From Ficedula albicollis (taxonomy: Eukaryota > Chordata > Aves > Passeriformes > Muscicapidae), in assembly GCF_000247815.1 (NCBI RefSeq), contig NC_021677.1:9462996-9526995 (forward strand): a stretch of 64,000 nt of DNA, in the 5' to 3' direction. This document shows, one piece after another, positions 56,701-64,000 of this stretch. The position numbers and the translations under genes are program-made. The notes under the pieces are model-generated. The model saw only the letters and a list, made by a program, of their open reading frames with translations. It did no database searches and was not told the DNA's origin. Each line of letters starts with the position of its first letter. The first letter of the stretch is position 1.

Positions 56701-58059
56701 AGTGGGTTTCAACTCTAATGAAGTTAAACACCAAAATCTACTGAGATAATCTTGGAAAACAAGCTGCAAGGAAGAGAGAAGAACAGCTTCTCCACAATGA
56801 CAGTCATCTGAAACAGGAATAGATTGGCAGGGAATAAGACTTAAAAATGAGAATTGGACTCCAGGAGTGCACTGAGTGTTGAGTGCAGGGCTGGGGGGCT
56901 GAGGAAGAGTTTGGTGGTTGAAGATGAGTGCTCAGAAAGATGCAGCTTCAGAAGTGATTCTCTCTGGTAAGAAGAGGTGCCCTGGCTGTGACTATCAACT
57001 TATTTAGATAACTTTGGTTAGTTTTCCTGTTTTGAAATGGATTGTCTCTTGGTGTTGGGCTTGTTTGCTGGCAGAGTCTTGATTCAGGCTGGTATTTCAA
57101 TGTATTTTGAGCTTTTTAGGACTCAGTGAGAACAAAGTCTGAACCAGGGCTGTTTTTGAGCAGGAATTATTGTCGAGTTGCAGCTTGAGCTGTTGTCAGA
57201 ACAAATTGGGCAGAAACAGTTTGGTTTCTGTTTCCTTGCAGGTTTCAAGGGTAACCTGACAGAAGCAGAGGCGCCGCTGGGGCTGAGCCTGGGGCTGACG
57301 GTGGGCAGCGTGGTGCTGTGTGTGTACCTGCTGCTGTGGCAGACCTACGTGCTGTGGGCTGATGTGCTCCTCAATGCAGTGCTGCTCTCCACCTACGGGC
57401 TCGAGTCGGGGCTCAAGGTCACGGCCATCGCTGCCTTTGTCAGCTGAGCCCCTTCCCACGTGCCTGCCACACATTCCTTCCATGAAGGAGTGGGGCTTCA
57501 TTTGCACTATTGAATTCCTTTGTGTAAAATCCCTCTAAAGCTTCTCTCTGTTTAAATTTTGGGGACATAAATGTCCTGCCCAGGAGCTGTGTGATGCTAT
57601 CCACCACTGGCTTATTTATGGGCAAAGGGATGAATTGCTAAACACCCAACACTCTGGCGTTCACCAGGGGTCTGTACTAAACATCCATTCCCAAAACAGG
57701 ATAGGAGCCAGTGCTGCTGGCATGGTGGGAGTTTGCATGGCACAGCAGCAACATGCAGCCCAAGTGACACAGAAATGAATCAGGCCAGGGCTCACTTGTG
57801 CCTTGCCACGCACACGTCCGTGTTCGAGGGCACAGCTGCTCTGCTGCTCTCATTTGTGTTTCCAGACCTCAGTGGTAATTTCCCTGACTTTAGTAGGGCA
57901 GAACCTGATGTATCCCAGTGGGGGAGAGTGGAACTGGGTTTTGTGCATACCTGGAGAGCCGAGCCACAAGGTTTGGCAGCCAGTTCTTACACACTACGTG
58001 AGGGGATGTTCGGTTAAACAGGATGGCTTTAAAATGAACAAAACCATTCATTCTTCCTT
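53752..58059 (+). repeat. 4.3-kb direct tandem duplication, unit 2
   Basis: Unit 2 is 2 bp longer than unit 1. Differences seen: 49738 C/54044 T, 49768 G/54074 T, an indel near 49792, 49950 T/54258 C, 53256 C/57564 G, 53335 T/57643 C and 53351 A/57659 G. All lie near the ends of the unit; the central 3.3 kb appears identical. It continues directly into single-copy TMEM80 3' flank. Confidence 0.95.
54813..57447 (+). pseudogene. TMEM80: Second copy of TMEM80 exons 2-5, lacking exon 1
   Basis: Exons at 54813-54859, 56058-56130, 56232-56324 and 57242-57447, each 4308 bp from its partner and with the same reading frames and splice sites. Exon 1 and the promoter are not duplicated, so this copy could only be expressed by splicing from the exon at 48338-48356. 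Because only this copy is followed by a canonical AATAAA, the promoter-proximal and poly(A)-proximal halves of the locus sit in different copies. It may be a real partial duplication or an unpurged haplotype in the assembly. Confidence 0.8.
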
Positions 58060-58309
58060 CTGTCCTGTTTAAAAGTCCAACATAATGTTGGCAGTTTTAT
58101 TTCTGTTTGGTGTTAAATTTGCTTATTCCTAATATTCTGCAAAAATTACTACATTCAAGCCTGTCTTTTAACTTCTGACTGGTGCAAGTGCAGAGTTTTT
58201 TACTGTCTCAAAAATACGTGTTAATGGAAAGCTTCCTGAGTTCCTGGGTTTTTGAAGAAGCCTATTTTCTATTCAGAATTTCCTATTTTTGTATTTATTT
58301 ATTCATTCA

Positions 58310-58315
58310 AATAAA
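58310..58315 (+). terminator. TMEM80: TMEM80 candidate polyadenylation signal
   Basis: AATAAA about 860 nt after the copy-2 stop codon, outside the duplicated block. I saw no AATAAA in the 600 nt after the copy-1 stop codon. Confidence 0.55.
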
Positions 58316-58432
58316 TAATGGTTTAGATCTGAAGAGTGTTTGAAATGCAGAGCATCTTTTTCAGATCTTGGGCTCCAGCTAAGTCACCCAAAGGAAGACC
58401 ATAGCAAGCCTGGATGTGTGTGAAAGCCTCTT

Positions 58433-58489
58433 CTGATCCTGATCCTGATCCTGATCCTGATCCTGATCCTGATCCTGATCCTGATCCTG
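58433..58489. repeat. (CTGATC)n hexamer microsatellite, about 9.5 copies
   Basis: Perfect hexamer array just downstream of TMEM80. The Asp-Pro reading through it is not a protein. Confidence 0.95.
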
Positions 58490-58639
58490 CTGCTGTGTGC
58501 AGCCCCTTCCCCTGCCCTGAGAAGGTTAGAGCTAATTTGCATTCACCAGAGGATGAAAATTGTGGGGTGCAGGCCTATGGCACCTCCGCCACGCTGCTCT
58601 TTGCATTCTGGTGGGGTAGAAAGAGACAAAAGACACAGA

Positions 58640-58735
58640 AGTTCTGTGGAAGGGCCCAGTTGCATCCCTCAGTCATTGAGTGCTTGGACTTGATCATCAT
58701 AGAGGGCTTTTCCAACCTTAAGGATTCCAGTACCT
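58640..58735 (+). mobile_element. CR1 3' tail
   Basis: Plus-strand sequence with CTTGATCATCATAGAGGGCT and TTTTCCAACCTTAAGGATTC, the usual end of a CR1 element. It lies directly before another CR1 piece. Confidence 0.75.
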
Positions 58736-58739
58736 AAAG

Positions 58740-59125
58740 GGGGCGTACAAGAAGGGACCTTTCACACGGGCATGTAGTGACAGGACCGGGGGAGTGGTGT
58801 CAAGCCAAAAGAGGGTTGGTTTGGATGAGATATTAGCTAGAAATTTGTGACTCAGAGGGTGCTGAGGCCCTGGCACAGGGTGCCCAGAGAAGCTGTGGTT
58901 GTCCCTGGATCCCTGAAAGTGTCCAAGGCCAGGTTGAATGGGACTTGCAACATCCCTGGATCCCTGAAAGTGTCCAAGGCCAAGCTGTGGTTGTCCCTGG
59001 ATCCCTGGAAGTGTCCAAGGCCAGGTTGAATGGGACTTGCAACAACGTGGTGTAGTGGAAGATATCCCTGCTCTTGGCAGGGGGATGGAAGGAGATGAGC
59101 TTTAAAGTCCCTTTCAACCCCAACC
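58740..59125 (+). mobile_element. CR1 LINE fragment with an internal 92-bp duplication
   Basis: Plus-strand CR1 3' region: GGGTTGGTTTGGATGAGATA, CACAGGGTGCCCAGAGAAGC, then the GCTGTGGTTGTCCCTGGATC segment twice, 92 bp apart (58892 and 58984), and CCTTTCAACCCCAACC at the end. The internal repeat includes three copies of GTGTCCAAGGCCA. Confidence 0.85.
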
Positions 59126-61300
59126 TTTCTACTCCCAGGCCAGGTAACAGCAAGTTCTGTCCACATTGCACCACCTGACAGCCACAATCAGAGTACAATC
59201 AGGGCACAAATCCCCTTGGACAGGAACTGCTAAGCCAGGGCACAGCTGGCCCTTTGCTGCTCCCACAGAAGCAACACAGCAGCAGAACTGGGGCTAAGGA
59301 GCACCCAGGAAACTGAACGAGCAAATTCTGTGCTTAATCTGCCTGAATAAAGCTCTCACCTATTTGTCCTCCCACATTTGCTTGGCATGATGGAATGTGA
59401 CATCACATGCTTTCTACAAGGAGTGACCAACATACCGAGCTGTCCCTGCCCCATTAACCATCAAAGCACACAAGCAAAACTTCCTGGGTGGGCACAAAAA
59501 ACCCACAAACTTTTCCTGGTGTTTGCACCTGCCTTACACAATGGTCTGCCCAGGGAGCAACTGACACGTTCTAAAGGGAATATTGCAAAGTGGAATTTTT
59601 ACCTGAATGCAGGTGATACAGCAAACAGGGTCACACTGGTTAATGTTGAGTCACAGCCCCTGTGCTTCACCTTCTTGGGGTGATCATGGCAAACAAACAC
59701 AAAATATGAATTATAAAACATGGGGAACCCTTTGGTCCCTCCCCATCACCCAGGTGAAAAACAAGGATCAGCAGAGAGTACCAACACTTGGTGATAGTGA
59801 GGCATGGGGTAAATATGCACATGGGATAACAAAGGTGAATTTTTGGGCTTATTTCAGAGCAGGGCCTGATGGCTGCAACTGCTCAGAGCATTGGCTGGCT
59901 GTTGGTGCCTGCCAGGATCAGCTGGCCTTGCATTCTTACAAGGGCAGGACAGCTCTGGTTTCAGTTTTCCAATTTCAGATAAAATTGTCCGTGAATTCTT
60001 TCATGGGGTACTGTTGCTGCTGACAGCCCTTCGCTCTGTGATGAGAGATGAAGCCTGGAAGCTTTAGACAACTCCTTCATTCCAGGTATTTCCAGGCTTT
60101 CAATGGGAATTGCCATTGTGTTGGTGTCTCTGATTCCATGGTGGCATCTCTCGATGCTGAGCTGGTACAAAGACCCAAAGTGAATCAGCTCCAGAGAGTT
60201 TCCCTAACCAGGAGCTCCTTTCCAAACCGTTCCCACTGCTTGGAGAAGCAGGGCACACATAGCGAAGCCACTGATGACATTTGCCAGACATACGATTGCT
60301 GGAGCTTTTAATTACGAGGCCCAGCCCTTCTGAAACAGGACAAGCAAGTTGGATGCAAACAGCATTAAAAATTTAGAGGAACACATATTTTGAGGAGCTG
60401 GGTTTGGGTGGTGTTTACTCGACAAGTCTTTGTTCTCGAGCCATCACAGAGGTGTCTGCCGCCAACCTGATTTAAAACCTGATTTAAAAGGCTGATCCTG
60501 AGAGGCAAGTCAGCCTCCTGGGATTTCCAAATTGGAGATACTGGGAGATAGGGTGTTATGGGTCCATGACTTTATGATGTCCCTCTGGAGGGGCCTGGAG
60601 CTCCAGTGAAGGAGGGAGGCCGAGGACGTGCACTGGGTTCCATACCTGGGAGCCATGCCAGGAACTGCCACCATACCACAGGGTGATTCCCTCCTGCCAA
60701 ACCATTCCATGATTCTCCACTTGCCTCTGGCCCACCCCCACCGGCACCAGCTGTCAGGTGGGAAGGTGTAATAAGCTCTGCTGTGGTTTTCTTCCCTGCC
60801 CAGAGGAAAAGTTCAGGAGGGAAGGTGTAATAAGCTCTGCTGTGGTTTTCTTCCCTGCCCAGAGGAAAAGTTGCTGCCTCTGCAGAGCAGTTAAGAGATT
60901 TGCTGTGGGGCACAGCAGCTCACAGTAGCTCTGTCTTCATTGTGAATGTGGAGCTGGATAGGAAGCAGTGCCTTAAAACACCATCCTGTCAACTCCCTGT
61001 TTGCACCCCAGGAAAGTCAGCCCAGCCCAGCAGTTCTCCTGAAATATCCCAGTGATTCATTTCAGGGAGTAGCGATCTTCTGTACAAAACCTTCCACCAG
61101 GCCCCAGCACAGCTGACATTCCCACTGCATTTTCCTTGTGTTGGACCGATATCCCCTCTCCTGCCAGGTACGGCATGCGTCCCCTAAATGCTGCTATTCC
61201 AGGGCTGGCCGTGTTCTCACAATATATCCCCTGGGCTCCTGGTGAGGAGGATGGTGGGGCACTGGGTGGGAGTGTCACACTGAGTATCGGTTCGTGCTCC
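59126..61300. other. TMEM80 downstream intergenic region, no gene found
   Basis: No exon with recognisable coding content. It holds one 59-bp tandem duplication (listed separately). Confidence 0.6.
60754..60872. repeat. 59-bp direct tandem duplication
   Basis: Two adjacent copies of a unit containing GGAAGGTGTAATAAGCTCTG and TTCTTCCCTGCCCAGAGG, differing by a single base. A very recent slippage or duplication event, intergenic. Confidence 0.93.
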
Positions 61301-61329
61301 CCCGCAGCAGGAGAGGTTGGTCCTGGTCA

Positions 61330-62846
61330 AACCCGAGCTGTCGAAATCCCGCCTGTCAGGCAGGGAGCTGCTCTCCCGCTGCCCGCCCGGCTCACCCGGC
61401 CGCATTCCTCCCGCAGGAACTCACCGGGGCGGCTCCTCCGTGCGGCGCCTGGACCCGGGCCAGGCCCTGCACTGGGCATCAGACCCTCAAAGAAACCCGC
61501 AGCAGCGGGGAACTCAACAAATGTCAGGCTAAGTAGGGAGTTTGGGCTTCTCCCAGACCTCTGTCCTGAGGGGGAAGCTTTTCATTGTTTCTTTCCCTAG
61601 TGTCACAGTTACAGCTGTTTCCTCCCAGGGGTCTCGCTTCACATGTTGGCAGGGGTTGAACACGCAGCGTGGGCATGGTGGGGAGGCCTGCAGACATGTG
61701 CACTTCCATAAAACAGTCCCAAAAGTCTCAGTTTTGGGAGAGGAGTGGCTAACCAGAAGGATCCCAAGCTGCCATGGTCACATCGATATGACCCAGATGA
61801 TATTTTCCCCACCAAGGACACCTTCCATTATCCTAGGTTGTTCCAAGCCCTGTCTAACCTGGCCTTGAACAATTCCACGGATGGGACAGCCACAGCTTCT
61901 CTGTGCCGGAGCCTCAGCATCCCCACAGAGAAGAACTTGTTCCCAATATCCCATCTAAACCTACCGTCTTTCATGGAAGAGATGGGGCAAAAAGAGGGGC
62001 TTTATGGCAACATAACCCCAAGGAGCACAATGCCATAGAGAGGGTACCCCAAAGGGGACTCTGCTCCGCACCCCTGATTGCTTTGGGGAATGTGAGAGAA
62101 AGGACGCTTTGCCTGCTCCCTCCATCTCCCAACACCCTTCCTTGCCGCAGACGTCGGGACAGAGGGCAGGCAGGGGCGATGCTGGAGGAAAACAAGCCGC
62201 GAGCCAGCGCTGAGGAGAGCCCTGGGCTGCACAAAAGGTGCCTTGTTCCCCCCATGAGGCGGTCGGGCAGCACGTCCCCTCCCTCACCGGCGATGGAAAA
62301 CTGAGCTCCGAGTACTCCTTCACCTCCCCTCGCCACCTTCAACCTTCCCATTGGGTACAAAATGTTCTCGGGAGCAAGAAACCCGAAGTTTAACAAGTCC
62401 CTCCTGGGCTCTTGGTCGCCTTGCCTGGGGAGTGGGCGAAGGCTGCAGCAGCTCCCGGCGCTCCCGGGGCCACCGGCTCCTGGTTATACAGTAACCTGTT
62501 GCTCCGGGTCCCAGCTCCACCTCTCGCTGCCTCCACATCCCTCCCCTCCTCTCTCCTCTGCCAAGGAACCTCTGTCACCTGCTCTCAGACACCCGGGGCG
62601 AGCGGCACCGGGAGGAAAGGGCAGCGAGGAGCCGCGGCACCGGGACCCCCAGGCCGGGGTGCCTGCCGGGTGGGCTCTGCCTCCCACTCTCCTTCAGCGC
62701 TCGGGACATCGGGCTGTGCAGGGAGGACAGGGAGCTTGACTGCTGGAGAATGACAGCACGATTTAACTAGGAAGGCACGGAAAACTGGGAGAGAACTCAC
62801 GGGAGCTGAGCTAACTGCGGGAAACGAGAAAGGCTTCTCAGCACCG
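61330..62846 (+). promoter_or_regulatory. GC-rich block with splice donor, candidate 5' end of the next gene
   Basis: GC and CpG content rise at 61330-61520 and again at about 62140-62850. A consensus donor, CAGCACCG|GTGAGTCC, lies at 62846/62847, which could close a non-coding first exon. In human the gene after TMEM80 on the same strand is EPS8L2. I see no EPS8L2 protein sequence here, so the assignment rests on synteny alone. A truncated CR1 (61810-61975) interrupts the block. Confidence 0.35.
61810..61975 (-). mobile_element. CR1 LINE fragment
   Basis: Contains CCAAGGACACCTTCCATTAT, GTTGTTCCAAGCCCTGTCTA and ACCTGGCCTTGAACAATTCC, the reverse complement of a CR1 3' region. Confidence 0.85.
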
Positions 62847-62849
62847 GTG

Positions 62850-64000
62850 AGTCCCCTCTTTGCAAATCCTAAAACTTCATCCCCCTCCCCAACTTCTGTC
62901 CACTTCAAAAGTCTGTCTGATTCTGCTGTGGAGGTAGCATGGCTGGAGAGGGGCTGTAGCTAGGAGAACTATCAGCATAGTTTTCTGTTGTTTTAGCTAA
63001 AAAAAGATGAAAAAACTTACTGTCCCCAGCATTGTGTTTTCTGAGTTTGTTTCATGTCCTGGTGATTCCCCACCGGGTGAGATCCAGTAGGTGGCAGTTT
63101 CTTGGCAGCAAAATGTCCATTTGGCACAGAATGAGGCATTTTTTCTGCTCCTAATGAAGTCTGGAGACGTAGTTTTGAGCAGATGTTTGTTTGCAAACCT
63201 CGGGATTTCCTCTTTTGGGGACATGGGTAGAATTTCTGGCCGTTCCCCGCCGGGCCCCTCAAAGAGCTGCTGCTCTTGGTGGGCGAGCTCTCCCTACCCC
63301 TCATCCTGGCAGGATTCGCCACCCGATTTCAGCGCGGAGGGACGCTCGGAGCTACCCTGCTCCCTCGCCTGACAGCTCTGCCTCCTGATGAGATTTCATC
63401 TACGTTAACGAGTCACAGCATTCCCGTCCCCTTTCTCTTATTTTCCTGGAAAAAGCCGATGCAAACTCCACTGAGGACAAGGCTCAGGGACAAATGATGT
63501 GACCGACATTATTTTAAAATACTGGAAATAACTGTGACACAGCACAAAAGTAAAATCCAGTGATTGCTTTGCTGTAATTAGGGCAACAGGGAGTTAACGC
63601 TTGTGTTGCTGGACTGCTCCAAAAGCAGGGATCAGATCCATCGGTAGTTGCTCATCCAGGAGTGCCAGAACTTGGCTGGGATGTGCCCCAAAAAGGGACT
63701 TTTTTTGAGGTAAAGAAGTGACAGCGAGTGGCTCAGCCCTCAGCTGATACAGCCAGCAGGGTTTCGCCTGCGGGCGCTGCAGGCGACAGCACATTCCTGG
63801 CTCTGTTTTGCTCTGTGATTGAGTTTTCAGTTGATTAAGAAGGAAAAATAGTCCTTCACAGATAGAAAGGGCAGGCAGCAGTGTTAAATCAAGGAGCCTT
63901 TTAAAATAGGACTGGGAAGAGGGATTTGGGATCCACTGTGGGAAGGTGTCTGTGAGAGGCAAAGGTTGTTGGTTGGCCATGTTCAAAACCAAGGCTTGAA
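62850..64000. other. Downstream flank, no feature recognised
   Basis: Probably intron or upstream sequence of the next gene. No coding exon, repeat or RNA gene could be recognised. A small GC-rich patch lies at 63220-63370. Confidence 0.5.

Overview
This is vertebrate nuclear DNA, almost certainly from a bird. Genes are spliced, CR1 retroposon fragments are scattered through the window, promoters are very GC-rich, and the first gene encodes a secretin precursor carrying an extra secretin-like peptide, as I recall being described for chicken. The gene order SCT(-) - DRD4(+) - DEAF1(-) - TMEM80(+) matches human 11p15.5. I cannot name the species. Coding exons were assembled by hand from splice sites, reading-phase agreement and family knowledge; no alignment was run.

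Layout. 1-4790: SCT on the minus strand, four coding exons plus a predicted TATA-driven non-coding first exon. 4800-16300: SCT-DRD4 intergenic region with an AT-rich homeodomain-type block, a perfect 900-bp (CTCCCT)n array running into 284 G, a CR1 fragment, a cluster of five K50-homeodomain (GGATTA) sites, a GGGGCC repeat and 929 G. 16309-25738: DRD4, four coding exons, complete. 25739-28107: short convergent intergenic segment. 28108-47346: DEAF1 on the minus strand; the 12 exons expected from human plus one extra in-frame 66-nt exon, with the N-terminus lost in a 632-G run. 47979-48337: remaining part of the DEAF1/TMEM80 bidirectional promoter, holding 19 CCGA motifs at close to one per helical turn. 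48338-53139: TMEM80, five coding exons. 49446-58059: a direct tandem duplication of 4.3 kb that repeats TMEM80 exons 2-5 but not exon 1. 58060-64000: TMEM80 3' flank, CR1 fragments, and a GC-rich block at about 61.3-62.85 kb that may be the 5' end of the next gene (EPS8L2 by human synteny; not proven).

How the genes work: SCT makes secretin-family hormones, DRD4 is a Gi-coupled dopamine receptor, DEAF1 is a SAND/MYND transcription factor, and TMEM80 is a small four-helix membrane protein of the ciliary transition-zone family. They are neighbours by conserved synteny, not a pathway. The one plausible functional link is DEAF1 acting on the promoter it shares with TMEM80.

The most interesting signals are the phased CCGA/CGAA array in the DEAF1/TMEM80 promoter, the 13.3-kb GGATTA cluster upstream of DRD4, the extra DEAF1 exon, the two-peptide secretin gene with a divergent first peptide, and the TMEM80 tandem duplication. 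The three long G runs are probably sequencing or assembly artefacts that hide GC-rich promoter and coding sequence.
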